DNA from: Candidatus Saccharimonadota bacterium
GTDB taxonomy: Bacteria; Patescibacteriota; Saccharimonadia; Saccharimonadales; Saccharimonadaceae
Length of the DNA stretch: 47,206 nucleotides
Assembly (NCBI GenBank): GCA_017511685.1
Contig: JAFWJE010000020.1
Span: 1-47,206 of the forward strand
Reading direction: 5' to 3'
The translations under genes and the position numbers were made by a program. This document shows positions 30,621-38,351 of this stretch, in pieces. The notes beneath the pieces are model-generated. The model had not been told where the DNA came from. It saw only the letters and a list, made by a program, of their open reading frames with translations, and ran no database searches. How positions within the stretch are numbered: the stretch's first letter is position 1; every line of letters begins with the position of its first letter.

Positions 30621-31595
30621 ATGGAAAAATTTGATGTTTTTCAGTGGGCAAATGAAGTAGATGAAATTAAAAATAACGTATCGGTGGAGTTGTTTTTGTT
30701 TAATAAAAATTATACGCCGTATAAGGTACGTTATTCTGACTCTTTGACAGGAAATGTGAAAGAAATGTTTATGAATGCAGCGATAAAATATATTATTGAG
30801 GAAGCAGATAAGGGTCTAGAATGCCGCGATTACGAGATGTCTGATGGTGAGGAAAAGGTGATTTATCGGACTGAACTTGCTAAGGTGGGCCGGGCGGAAA
30901 CTCTGATTCATTTGATTGAACATGAATATAAAGATATTGATTACTTTTCTGATAATGAATATGAGTTTAAGAAAGTAAAGGGAATTATTGCAAAGTTCTC
31001 TTACCCAGGTGGGGAGGATGGGACCAAGACTTTTTATATTGCCAAGGGTGTGGCGGCTTCGTCAGCACTCAAGGGTGCGCAAGCTTGGGAGTTGAACGGT
31101 GAGAGTTTTGAGCCGTTTTCGGCAGAAGTGGCGATTAAGATGCCAGCGGATAATCAAGTGGCGATTATTGACGGGGTGGTAGTGATATTTAACCAGCCGA
31201 AATTTGAGACGTTGTTCCAGTATGATTATAAAGCACAGGTGATTGCGGAGGAAAAGGCTAAGGAACTGCAAGAAAAATATAAGTTGAGTTTTTCTGAAGG
31301 ATTGACACTAGATGCGCTTTTGGCCGATAAAAAACCGTTGCTGAAAAAGGTGCAGGCGTTTGATTTGGAAAACGAGATGGACCAGAAGCAGCTGATTGAC
31401 TATGCGGACAAGATGGAGCTAGAGCTGATGACGGATGATGATGGTTCGATTATTATTATGGACGATAAAGATTTGACGATGTTTGTGAACTTGGTAAATG
31501 AGGATTATTATGTCTCGCCGGTGAATGGGCGGAGGTATGAAATTAAATCCAAGAAACTATTAGAGGATGCGGAAGGCGAGCCGCCGAGAGGATAG
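30621..31595 (+). CDS. KwaB/DUF4868-like protein
   Basis: 324 residues, soluble, acidic. The central AIIDGVVVIFNQPKFETLFQYD resembles the strand-helix signature of DUF4868, the family of KwaB of the Kiwa anti-phage system. No KwaA-type membrane partner is present. It has its own RBS (GTGAGGTAAA) 45 nt after the CYTH gene and ends 4 nt before xseA, so it is transcribed with exonuclease VII. KwaB binds DNA at phage replication complexes, so the neighbourhood of DNA nucleases fits. The family assignment is from memory of the motif and needs a profile search. Confidence 0.45.
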   Translation: MEKFDVFQWANEVDEIKNNVSVELFLFNKNYTPYKVRYSDSLTGNVKEMFMNAAIKYIIEEADKGLECRDYEMSDGEEKVIYRTELAKVGRAETLIHLIEHEYKDIDYFSDNEYEFKKVKGIIAKFSYPGGEDGTKTFYIAKGVAASSALKGAQAWELNGESFEPFSAEVAIKMPADNQVAIIDGVVVIFNQPKFETLFQYDYKAQVIAEEKAKELQEKYKLSFSEGLTLDALLADKKPLLKKVQAFDLENEMDQKQLIDYADKMELELMTDDDGSIIIMDDKDLTMFVNLVNEDYYVSPVNGRRYEIKSKKLLEDAEGEPPRG

Positions 31596-31599
31596 GGCG

Positions 31600-32889
31600 A
31601 TGCTTGATAATTCGCAGAGTGCGATAGACTTGGTAGAAGCGCAAGAAAAAATTGCTGAGGCGCTGAAAGTGCCGGTCTATACGGTGTCGGATTTTTTGGC
31701 GGTTTGCAATCAAACCCTGGAATATAGTTTTTCGACAACAGTAATTGTGGGTGAGGTAGCGAGCTTTAAAGTCAATCAAGGTCGCTGGGTGTTTTTTGAT
31801 TTGAAAGATGAGGAGAGTACGGTATCTTGTTTTTTGCCGGCATGGGAACTGAGGACGTCGCTAGAGGATGGGATGAAAGTAGTAGTAAAAGGAGTGCCGA
31901 AGGTGACGAAGTGGGGGAAGTTCTCTTTGACGGTAAAACAAGTGCGGCCGATGGGTGAGGGGAGTTTGAAAAAGGCTTTGGAAATGCTGAGGCGGAAATT
32001 GGCGGCGGAGGGGCTGTTTGATCCGGCGCGGAAGCGGGAATTGCCGCGGGATTTGTCGCGGATTGGCGTGATTTCATCAACGCAGGCGGCGGGGTACGCA
32101 GATTTTTGTAAGATTTTGAACGCGAGATGGGGTGGACTGACGGTGCTGACGGCGCATACGCAGGTACAAGGCTTAGACGCTCCGGACCAAATAATTCGGG
32201 CGCTCCGGTATTTTAACGAACGTTCTGATGTGGAGGTGATTGCGATAATTCGAGGTGGTGGGAGTGCGGATGATCTGGCAGTGTTCAATGATGAGAAGTT
32301 GGTGCGGGAAATCGCGGCGTCGAAAATTCCGGTGATTACTGGTATCGGACACGAGGTGGATGAAAGTTTGGCGGACCTTGCGGCGGACGTGAGAGCATCG
32401 ACGCCGTCGAACGTGGCGGAGATGTTGACGCCGGATAAAAAGGCAGAGATAAAGCGTATTGAGAGGATGGTGAGCGGACTGAGTCTAAGGATTAGTAATG
32501 AGATTGAGGCTTGTAGAGAGCAGGCAAAACTAAAATTGCCGGATGCAAAAATCATGCAGGTGATTGCGGATATGAGAGAAAGTATTTTTGAATGGCGACA
32601 GCGGATGAATAATCGGATGTCGGACGAGAGTAGAGGAATGAGAACGGCGACAACGAGTAGTCGGAGTCGGCTAGTAGATTTTATGCGGCGAGAAATGGAG
32701 CGTCGGCAAAAAGATTTGCTGGCACAGAAAAAGATATTAGCGGTAGTAAATCCGGATGATACCTTAAAGAAAGGTTATGCGATAGTTTCTGGAGATTTAT
32801 CAGAGGGAAATGTTGTAAAAATTACAACATTTAGGAAAACTCTGGAGGCGCAAATTAAGAAAGTAAAAGAAAGGAGGCAAAATGCCTAA
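31600..32889 (+). CDS. xseA: Exodeoxyribonuclease VII large subunit
   Basis: Bidirectional single-strand exonuclease, catalytic subunit. The N-terminal OB-fold has EVASFKVNQGRWVFFDLKDE; the catalytic domain has IGVISSTQAAGYADF, IIRGGGSADDLAVFNDE and IPVITGIGHEVDESLADLAADVRASTPSNVAE, all family hallmarks (longer runs split here). A long coiled-coil follows and a short C-terminal segment has DDTLKKGYAIV. The ATG at 31600 is chosen over an upstream one at 31567 that lies within the previous gene. 429 residues. xseB overlaps by 8 nt. Confidence 0.95.
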   Translation: MLDNSQSAIDLVEAQEKIAEALKVPVYTVSDFLAVCNQTLEYSFSTTVIVGEVASFKVNQGRWVFFDLKDEESTVSCFLPAWELRTSLEDGMKVVVKGVPKVTKWGKFSLTVKQVRPMGEGSLKKALEMLRRKLAAEGLFDPARKRELPRDLSRIGVISSTQAAGYADFCKILNARWGGLTVLTAHTQVQGLDAPDQIIRALRYFNERSDVEVIAIIRGGGSADDLAVFNDEKLVREIAASKIPVITGIGHEVDESLADLAADVRASTPSNVAEMLTPDKKAEIKRIERMVSGLSLRISNEIEACREQAKLKLPDAKIMQVIADMRESIFEWRQRMNNRMSDESRGMRTATTSSRSRLVDFMRREMERRQKDLLAQKKILAVVNPDDTLKKGYAIVSGDLSEGNVVKITTFRKTLEAQIKKVKERRQNA

Positions 32890-33106
32890 AAATGAGAAAA
32901 ATTCAAAAAAGAAGCTTTCGGAAAAAATGAGCGAGTTGGAAAAAATGGTGGATTGGTTTTATTCGGACGAGTTTAGCTTGGATGATGCGGAGGAAAAATA
33001 TCGGAAGGCGATGGAGTTGTCGGCGGAAATTGAAAATGATTTAGACAATTTGGAAAACAAAATCGAGGTTATCAATCGGGACTTTTCCGATGGTGCTTCG
33101 ATTTAA
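32882..33106 (+). CDS. xseB: Exodeoxyribonuclease VII small subunit
   Basis: 74 residues, two helices. EKMSELEKMVDWFYSDEFSL and AEEKYRKAMELSAEIENDL match XseB, which wraps along the XseA coiled coil. AGGAGGC lies just upstream inside xseA. Last gene of the rnhA operon. Confidence 0.9.
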   Translation: MPKNEKNSKKKLSEKMSELEKMVDWFYSDEFSLDDAEEKYRKAMELSAEIENDLDNLENKIEVINRDFSDGASI

Positions 33107-33108
33107 AC

Positions 33109-33137
33109 TTTACAAAAAATAGTATTAGCATTATAAT
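33109..33137 (+). promoter_or_regulatory. Promoter of the single-TM protein gene
   Basis: TTTACA (33109-33114), 17-nt spacer, TATAAT (33132-33137), then 6 nt to the ATG at 33144. Confidence 0.7.
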
Positions 33138-33143
33138 GAGCAT

Positions 33144-33962
33144 ATGGACAATCAACCGTTTCAAACTTTTCAAGCTGGTGGTCAGATGCCGTCTGGACAG
33201 ACAGTACCGCCACAAGCAATGAGTAGTAATCAGCCGATGACGGCCGGGCAAACTGGGCCGCAGGTTGGGCAATTTAATCAGCAGTCGCAACCGACGGCAA
33301 GGCTGGTACCGGTGGTGGCGCAGAACAATAGCAAGGTTACGCTATTTATGGTGATTGCGATTGTAGCTGGGTTGATAGCAGTAACATTTATTGGGCTATT
33401 CGTGTGGATGTATTCACAATGGGATACGGCACAGAAAGACGTAGATAGTAAGGTTGATGCGGCGGTGGTAGCAGCGGTAAAAGAGAAGGCTGATGAGCTG
33501 GAGAGCCAATTCGTAGAAAGAGAAAAACAGCCGTATGCGACTTTTGCAGGGCCGATAGATTATGGTGAGTTGTCTTTTGAGTTTCCGAAGACGTGGAGCG
33601 TATATGAAGCAAAGGATGCTTCGTCTGGTGGTGATTATGAAGCCTACTTTAACCCTGGTTTAGTGTCGCCGATTAGCCAGAATACGATTAACGCTTTGCG
33701 TTTGACGATTAAAGATCAGTCTTATGATAGTTATATTGCGAATTATGATAACTATGTTAAGAATGGTAAATTGACCGTGGACGTGCGGCTAGTGAATGGC
33801 GAAAATGCGAATGTTTATACTGGTGAATTGCCACAGTCGCAGCTACAAGGAATTGCAACAGTATTTAGAATCCGTGATAAAACTGCAGTGATGCAGACGG
33901 ACGCAATGCTATTCAAAGACGATTACAACAAGATTTTAGATACAGTGAGATTTAATAAATAA
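33144..33962 (+). CDS. Membrane-anchored protein with extracytoplasmic PsbP-like domain
   Basis: 272 residues. Residues 1-62 are Gln/Pro/Gly-rich and cytoplasmic. One TM helix (about 66-90, LFMVIAIVAGLIAVTFIGLF) is followed by a short coiled stretch (DVDSKVDAAVVAAVKEKADE). The external domain (about 120-272) reads ELSFEFPKTWSVYEA and ends DDYNKILDTVRF, the start and end signature of PsbP/DUF1795-like folds common in Saccharibacteria. Function unknown; probably an envelope-associated binding domain. Predicted leaderless mRNA. Confidence 0.7.
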   Translation: MDNQPFQTFQAGGQMPSGQTVPPQAMSSNQPMTAGQTGPQVGQFNQQSQPTARLVPVVAQNNSKVTLFMVIAIVAGLIAVTFIGLFVWMYSQWDTAQKDVDSKVDAAVVAAVKEKADELESQFVEREKQPYATFAGPIDYGELSFEFPKTWSVYEAKDASSGGDYEAYFNPGLVSPISQNTINALRLTIKDQSYDSYIANYDNYVKNGKLTVDVRLVNGENANVYTGELPQSQLQGIATVFRIRDKTAVMQTDAMLFKDDYNKILDTVRFNK

Positions 33963-33963
33963 G

Positions 33964-33986
33964 TAATGCTATAAACATAAGCATTA
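33964..33986 (+). repeat. Inverted repeat between the membrane protein and the kinase gene
   Basis: TAATGCT (33964-33970) and AGCATTA (33980-33986). No T run follows directly (a TTTTTT run begins about 19 nt later), so either a weak terminator or an operator. Confidence 0.4.
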
Positions 33987-34046
33987 ACAGGGGTGATTTT
34001 GGGTTTTTTGTGTCTGGTTTTGACAGTTTTGTGCTAAAATAAAAGT

Positions 34047-34733
34047 ATGGAAAGCGAGGTAAACGGTATTTTGGTGGCGGCACATGAGCTGAAAGCGCCG
34101 CTTTGTCTTTTGAAACAACTGGCGTTTTCGATAGAGCTGGCGCTTGACGAGGGTGAGCGTCAGAAGATACGGAACCAGATGATAGACGTGTCGGATAGAG
34201 CTCTCCGACAGGTGGAGGATTTGACAAAAATCTCAAGGCTTTCTGATGGATTATTCGAAATGGAGCCGGTGGCGGTGCGGGCGGTATGTGATGAGGTAAC
34301 GGCGGAACTTAGGACGCTATTTAGATTTAATCATCGGAATTTGGAGATAGAATATCGGAACCGAAATCGGTTAGTATATGCGAACAGGGAATTGTTGTAT
34401 AGTGTGGTGTATAATTTTTGTTTGAATGCGATGCACTATTCGGACGAGGAGACGCGAAGTGAACTGACATTATCAGATAAGGATGGTTTAGTTCGGCTTG
34501 CGGTTCGGGATTTTGGGCCGGTGTTGCCGGCGGATGTGTGGAGGAGTCTGAAAAAAGGTTGGGTGGAGAAGCCAACTAGTATTGCAATGCGACCGGGGTC
34601 GTCGGGGTTGGGGCTGTATATTGCGTCGAAATTTTCACAGTATATGAAGGCAAATGTAGGGGCGGTGCGGCACCGCGATGGGACGAGCTTTTTTGTGGAA
34701 CTTTTGCCATCTAAGCAAGCGAGCCTATTCTGA
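34047..34733 (+). CDS. Soluble histidine kinase without a sensor domain
   Basis: 228 residues, no membrane segment. It begins directly with the H-box AAHELKAPL (H13), then a helical HisKA dimerisation region. The HATPase_c domain has N-box NFCLNAMHYS, G1-like VRDFGPVLP and G2 GSSGLGLYIASKF. The G1 box has Asp-Phe-Gly-Pro rather than DxGxG. With no sensor it must read a cytoplasmic partner or signal. Preceded by TAAAAT (34035-34040), 6 nt before the ATG. The next gene, a receiver, overlaps its stop by one base, so they form a pair. Confidence 0.85.
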   Translation: MESEVNGILVAAHELKAPLCLLKQLAFSIELALDEGERQKIRNQMIDVSDRALRQVEDLTKISRLSDGLFEMEPVAVRAVCDEVTAELRTLFRFNHRNLEIEYRNRNRLVYANRELLYSVVYNFCLNAMHYSDEETRSELTLSDKDGLVRLAVRDFGPVLPADVWRSLKKGWVEKPTSIAMRPGSSGLGLYIASKFSQYMKANVGAVRHRDGTSFFVELLPSKQASLF

Positions 34734-35119
34734 TGCTAGTGTATATTATTGATGATGATAAAATTTTTGCGGAATGTTTAGAGCGGTTTTTGAGGGTGGC
34801 AGAAAAAGATATGTCACAGTTTATAGTAAAGCATTTTTCAAATGTGATTGATGCGGTGGCGGAAATGAACGGGGAGGTGCCGGATGTGGTATTTTTAGAT
34901 ATATTGTTGGATGGTCCGGATGGATTCACGCTACTTAACGAAATGGCGTCGTATGATGACACGGCACGGGTATCGATAGTGATAGTGTCGTCGCTTGACA
35001 TTCGGCGGGATTTGAAAGACTATGGCGTAGTGGCAGTGCTTGATAAGGCAACGATGACGCCGGAGGAAGTAGGTGCGGTGCTCAGAGATCTCCACGACGG
35101 AGGTAGCCAAGATGAATAA
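34733..35119 (+). CDS. Single-domain response regulator (receiver only)
   Basis: 128 residues, one CheY-like domain and nothing else. Acidic pocket D7-D9 (YIIDDDK), phosphoacceptor D56 (VFLDILLDGPDG), conserved Ser in IVIVSSLD, and Lys in LDKATM. There is no DNA-binding or enzymatic output, so signalling is by protein contact or phosphorelay. Cognate kinase immediately upstream; recO begins within its last codons. Confidence 0.88.
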   Translation: MLVYIIDDDKIFAECLERFLRVAEKDMSQFIVKHFSNVIDAVAEMNGEVPDVVFLDILLDGPDGFTLLNEMASYDDTARVSIVIVSSLDIRRDLKDYGVVAVLDKATMTPEEVGAVLRDLHDGGSQDE

Positions 35120-35795
35120 TCCGGCGACTATTAGAACTAAGGCATTGGTGCTTAGGCGAACTAATTATGGTGAGGCGGATAGGATTTTGAACATATTGAC
35201 GCCGGAAGGGAAAATGGCGGTGCTAGCTAAGGGAGTGCGCCGAGAAAAATCACGACTGGCTGGAGGGATAGAGATGTTTTGTTTGTCTGAAGTGGTGGTG
35301 CATCGGGGGCGGGGAGAACTGATGATTTTGACTGCGGCAAAAAGTTTGAAGTTTTATCGCAATTTGCTAAAAGATTATGAACGGATGGAAGCGGCGGCGG
35401 AAATGCTAAAGAAGATGGATAAGGCGTCAGAGGCGGTGAGCGATGAGCGACAGTTTAATATTTTACAGCAGGCACTCTTGGCATTAGATGATGGCGCTAA
35501 TTTGGTGCTAGCTAAGGCGTGGTTTTATTTGAACCTGGCAGCGGCGATGGGTGAGCAGATAAATTTGTATACAGATATTGATGGAGTGAAACTAGAGGAG
35601 GGGGAACATTATAAATGGAATACGATGGAAAAAGTGCTGGAAAAAAATGAGCGGGGGGTAATTTCTACAGATACCATTAAAATGTTAAGACTGATGCTAT
35701 CGGCGGATTTGGCGTTGTGCCTTAAAGTGAAGCTTCCGGATGAAGGGATTTGTGGGGATGCGCTTTTTATCGCCGAAAGTTTGAATGTGATATAA
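35112..35795 (+). CDS. recO: DNA repair protein RecO
   Basis: 227 residues from the ATG at 35112, which follows GGAGGT and overlaps the receiver gene by 8 nt; a reading from 35073 adds only unrelated residues. The N-terminal OB-fold reads IRTKALVLRRTNYGEADRIL and GKMAVLAKGVRREKSRLAG, typical of RecO, followed by a helical domain. The CxxC zinc motif of some RecO proteins is absent. Loads RecA onto SSB-coated DNA with RecR. Confidence 0.92.
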   Translation: MNNPATIRTKALVLRRTNYGEADRILNILTPEGKMAVLAKGVRREKSRLAGGIEMFCLSEVVVHRGRGELMILTAAKSLKFYRNLLKDYERMEAAAEMLKKMDKASEAVSDERQFNILQQALLALDDGANLVLAKAWFYLNLAAAMGEQINLYTDIDGVKLEEGEHYKWNTMEKVLEKNERGVISTDTIKMLRLMLSADLALCLKVKLPDEGICGDALFIAESLNVI

Positions 35796-35796
35796 T
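35791..35796 (+). promoter_or_regulatory. -10 box of glyS
   Basis: TATAAT overlapping the recO stop codon, 6 nt before the ATG at 35803. A weak TTATCG lies 18 nt upstream of it. Confidence 0.55.
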
Positions 35797-35802
35797 GTAG
35801 AT

Positions 35803-37125
35803 ATGGGAAAATTAGATGATATTGTAAGTTTATGCAAACGCCGCGGGTTTATTTTTCCGGGGTCTGAAGTTTATGGCGGGATGGCCGGGACCTGGGATTT
35901 CGGGCCGCTGGGCGTGATGCTTAAAAGAAAAATTATGGATGCGTGGTGGAAGTATTTCGTAGAGGATAGGGAGGATATGTATGGCGTGGATGCGGCGATT
36001 TTGATGAACCCGCGGACGTGGGTAGCGTCGGGGCACGTGGATACATTCAACGACCCTTTGGTGGAATGTAAGAGCTGTCACGGGCGGTTCCGGGCGGATA
36101 AGCTGGCGGATGGTTTGAACGAAAGTGTGACAACGGAGGAATTTTTAGCTGCTGGCGCTAAGTGTCCGACTTGTGGCAAAAGCGACTGGGGGGAAATTCG
36201 TAAGTTTAACATGATGTTTTCTACGCACGTGGGGCCGGTGGCGGATGAAACGTCTGTGGCTTACCTTCGACCAGAAACGGCGCAAGGGATTTTTACGAAT
36301 TACAAAAATGTGGTGGATACGATTTATCCGGATTTGCCGTTTGGTTTAGCACAACAGGGTAAGGCGTTTCGGAATGAGATTTCGCCACGGGATTATATTT
36401 TGCGTGATCGTGAATGTTCACAGATGGAGATTGAGTATTTTGTGGCGCCTGGGACTTGGGAAGAGCATTTCGAGAAAATGCTTGCAGCCTCACACGATTT
36501 TTTGGAAAACGTGATTAAACTTCCGGCTTCGGCGATTCATGAGCTAGAGGTGGTACCGGAAGACCGTGCGCATTATTCCAAGCGGACGGTGGATATTGAG
36601 TTTGACTACCCAAATGGGCGTGAGGAGCTGATGGGGCTGGCTTACCGGACGGATTTTGACCTTTCTAACATCGCACGGGAGTCTGGCAAGAATATGGACT
36701 ATCGTGATAAAAATACCGGCGAAGTATTTGTGCCGCATGTGATTGAGCCTTCGATCGGGGTGGAGCGACTGATTTTGGCAGTACTAGCCTCGGCGTATGC
36801 GGAGGATGAAGTAGGCGGATCGTCTCGCGTAGTGTTGAGGCTGCCGGAGACTTTGGCGCCATACCGATTCTGCGTGTCGCCGCTTCTAAAGAACAAGCCA
36901 GAGTTAGTTAGCAAAGCGCAAGAAGTGTATGCGGCCTTGCGGGCTAAATATGGTAATGTAACTTGGGATGATTCGGGGAATATCGGCAAGCGGTATCGCA
37001 AGCAAGATGAAATCGGTACGCCAAAGTGTGTGGTGGTGGATTTTGATACGCTGGAGGATGGGACGGTGACGGTGAGAGATAGGGATAGCGCTGAGCAAGT
37101 ACGTATTAAACCTGAACAGTTATAA
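35803..37125 (+). CDS. glyS: Glycyl-tRNA synthetase, single-chain (alpha2) type
   Basis: 440 residues, class II. The N-terminus reads LCKRRGFIFPGSEVYGGMAGTWDFGPLG in order (a long conserved run, split here), then motif 1 near WWKYFVE. CKSCHGRF and CPTCGKS form the zinc-like Cys pairs. Motif 2 region: GLAQQGKAFRNEISPR. Motif 3: SIGVERLILAVL. A C-terminal anticodon-binding domain follows from about 340. Charges tRNA(Gly). Not the alpha2-beta2 GlyQ/GlyS form. Ends just before a long palindrome. Confidence 0.96.
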   Translation: MGKLDDIVSLCKRRGFIFPGSEVYGGMAGTWDFGPLGVMLKRKIMDAWWKYFVEDREDMYGVDAAILMNPRTWVASGHVDTFNDPLVECKSCHGRFRADKLADGLNESVTTEEFLAAGAKCPTCGKSDWGEIRKFNMMFSTHVGPVADETSVAYLRPETAQGIFTNYKNVVDTIYPDLPFGLAQQGKAFRNEISPRDYILRDRECSQMEIEYFVAPGTWEEHFEKMLAASHDFLENVIKLPASAIHELEVVPEDRAHYSKRTVDIEFDYPNGREELMGLAYRTDFDLSNIARESGKNMDYRDKNTGEVFVPHVIEPSIGVERLILAVLASAYAEDEVGGSSRVVLRLPETLAPYRFCVSPLLKNKPELVSKAQEVYAALRAKYGNVTWDDSGNIGKRYRKQDEIGTPKCVVVDFDTLEDGTVTVRDRDSAEQVRIKPEQL

Positions 37126-37127
37126 TA

Positions 37128-37293
37128 CAAAAATCCAAGAATAGTGCTCACATAAGTTTTTGTCCTCGACTTGAACTTCAAAAATGTCATACACTGGCTC
37201 GCTTCGCTCGCGTCAGGAATATACATTTTTGAAGTTCAAATCTGGTTGTCAGACGGACAAAAACTTACGTTTCGTACTATTCTTGGATTTTTG
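37128..37293. repeat. 166-nt nested palindrome between convergent glyS and ppa
   Basis: Three perfect stems nested around a common centre: CAAAAATCCAAGAATAGT (37128-37145) with 37276-37293; TAAGTTTTTGTCC (37153-37165) with 37255-37267; TGAACTTCAAAAATGT (37172-37187) with 37223-37238. They are separated by short near-symmetric internal loops (7/8 nt, then 6/16 nt). The centre contains a direct repeat GCTCGCttcGCTCGC. It could serve as a bidirectional terminator, or be a MITE-like palindromic element. Confidence 0.85.
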
Positions 37294-37299
37294 ATTTGA

Positions 37300-37824
37300 T
37301 TATTTCCAGCGTTTGATGGCGGCTTCGATGACGGATTTGGCTTCGTCTAGGCCGGCGAATTTTTCTACCTTGGTGGTGCCTGGTTTTTTCAGGTCTTTGT
37401 AATGGTTGAAGTGGAACTCAATTTGCTCAATGAGGCGCTTTGGAAGGTCCTCTAGGGTCTGGTAAGCGTCGCCATTATTGCGGTCGTCGGCGGGGACGGC
37501 GATAATCTTGTCGTCAACTTCGCCATCGTCCACAAACTTCATAACGCCAAGTACACGGGCTTTAGTATAAATACCGGTGGTAAGAGGTTGGTCGGTAATG
37601 AGCAATACGTCTAGTTCATCGCCGTCCTCATCTAAGGTCTGTGGGATAAAGCCATAGTTGCAAGGTTTAGCAAAAGCAATCGGCTCTACGCGGTCAAGCA
37701 TAAAGCAAGCGTTTTTTCTGTCCCATTCAATCTTATGGTTGCTACCGGTAGGGATTTCAACGACAACGTTAATTTCGCCGTTTTTGTAGTCTCCGGCATC
37801 TAAAATCTTATTAAAATCTGCCAT
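37300..37824 (-). CDS. ppa: Inorganic pyrophosphatase, family I
   Basis: 174 residues, normal for soluble bacterial PPase. Hydrolyses PPi using Mg. Markers: VVVEIPTGSNHKIEWD, NYGFIPQTLDEDGDELDVL (catalytic Asp cluster; the usual Pro in DGDPLD is Glu here), and GEVDDKIIAVPADD. Leader of about 20 nt with AAGGAG (minus strand 37835-37830). The -10 box TATAAT is at 37855-37850. Confidence 0.95.
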   Translation of the reverse strand: MADFNKILDAGDYKNGEINVVVEIPTGSNHKIEWDRKNACFMLDRVEPIAFAKPCNYGFIPQTLDEDGDELDVLLITDQPLTTGIYTKARVLGVMKFVDDGEVDDKIIAVPADDRNNGDAYQTLEDLPKRLIEQIEFHFNHYKDLKKPGTTKVEKFAGLDEAKSVIEAAIKRWK

Positions 37825-37849
37825 ATTTACTCCTTTTTATACAGTATTA

Positions 37850-37855
37850 ATTATA
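37850..37855 (-). promoter_or_regulatory. -10 box of ppa
   Basis: TATAAT on the minus strand, about 25 nt before the ATG. TTGTTC lies 19 nt upstream as a weak -35. Confidence 0.5.
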
Positions 37856-37888
37856 GCACAGAAAGATGAAATCCGAACAAGAAAATTA

Positions 37889-37913
37889 AAACCGAACACG
37901 CGATGTTCGGTTT
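37889..37913 (-). terminator. Hairpin with the same core as the terminator at 17841
   Basis: AAACCGAACA (37889-37898) pairs with TGTTCGGTTT (37904-37913). On the minus strand it is followed by TTTTAATTTTC, so it could stop leftward transcripts; the + side has only a short T run. Confidence 0.5.
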
Positions 37914-37944
37914 CTAAGAAACGAAAGCAGGGAATTGTCAAGCG

Positions 37945-37973
37945 GAGTTTTCCACAGAGGTGGTGGAAAACTC
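37945..37973 (+). repeat. Perfect 11-bp inverted repeat containing a DnaA-box-like sequence
   Basis: GAGTTTTCCAC (37945-37955), 7-nt loop, GTGGAAAACTC (37963-37973). TTTTCCACA (37948-37956) fits the relaxed DnaA box TTWTNCACA; a second match, TTTTGCACA, is on the minus strand at 37986-37978. Confidence 0.6.
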
Positions 37974-38002
37974 AAAATGTGCAAAAAAGGCCAAAAATAG
38001 GC

Positions 38003-38032
38003 TTGACTTTTTAGCATAAGCTGTGCTAAACT
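38003..38032 (+). promoter_or_regulatory. Promoter of the candidate RNA upstream of rsmH
   Basis: TTGACT (38003-38008), 18-nt spacer, TGCTAAACT with TAAACT at 38027-38032. Predicted start about 38039. Confidence 0.6.
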
Positions 38033-38038
38033 AGGGAC

Positions 38039-38330
38039 AAGTGGAACACAAGACAAAAATCCACAAACAAAAATGCACATTAAAAAAGTTTGAGGCTGGT
38101 CAACTAGGAGTTTTTGTGCGCGTTTAGGATACGCGAAACCAAAACCAATAAGTACATCACCTAAACACCTCCCAATTAACTCTAATGAACAACCTGAATA
38201 CACATTAAGCTCTCAACGACTACGAACTAGTTTCGTGGTGAACATAATGTGTCTTTAAACAAAAATCAAATCAAAAACAAACCCGCGAAAATTTCTAGTT
38301 GACCAGGCTCAAACTGCTGAAACCTTATAT
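38039..38330 (+). ncRNA. Candidate structured RNA of about 290 nt between ppa and rsmH
   Basis: No ORF of note on this strand. A long-range stem closes the molecule: TTGAGGCTGGTCAACTAG (38090-38107) pairs with CTAGTTGACCAGGCTCAA (38295-38312), 17 of 18 positions. Inside are CGCGT/ACGCG (38119-38123, 38131-38135), ACACATTA/TAATGTGT (38200-38207, 38245-38252) and ACGAA/TTCGT (38222-38226, 38232-38236). I saw none of the conserved cores of RNase P RNA, SRP RNA or tmRNA. The 3' end is uncertain. Confidence 0.45.
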
Positions 38331-38338
38331 TATAGTGA

Positions 38339-38344
38339 TATAAT
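38339..38344 (+). promoter_or_regulatory. -10 box of rsmH
   Basis: TATAAT, 7 nt before the ATG at 38352. The -35 is unclear. Confidence 0.55.
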
Positions 38345-38351
38345 GTAAGTA

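Noticed and set aside
38039-38330. tmRNA or RNase P RNA
   Set aside because: No GGTTCRANYC-type T arm or tag frame for tmRNA, and no GAGGAAAGTCC or ACAGAA core for RNase P.
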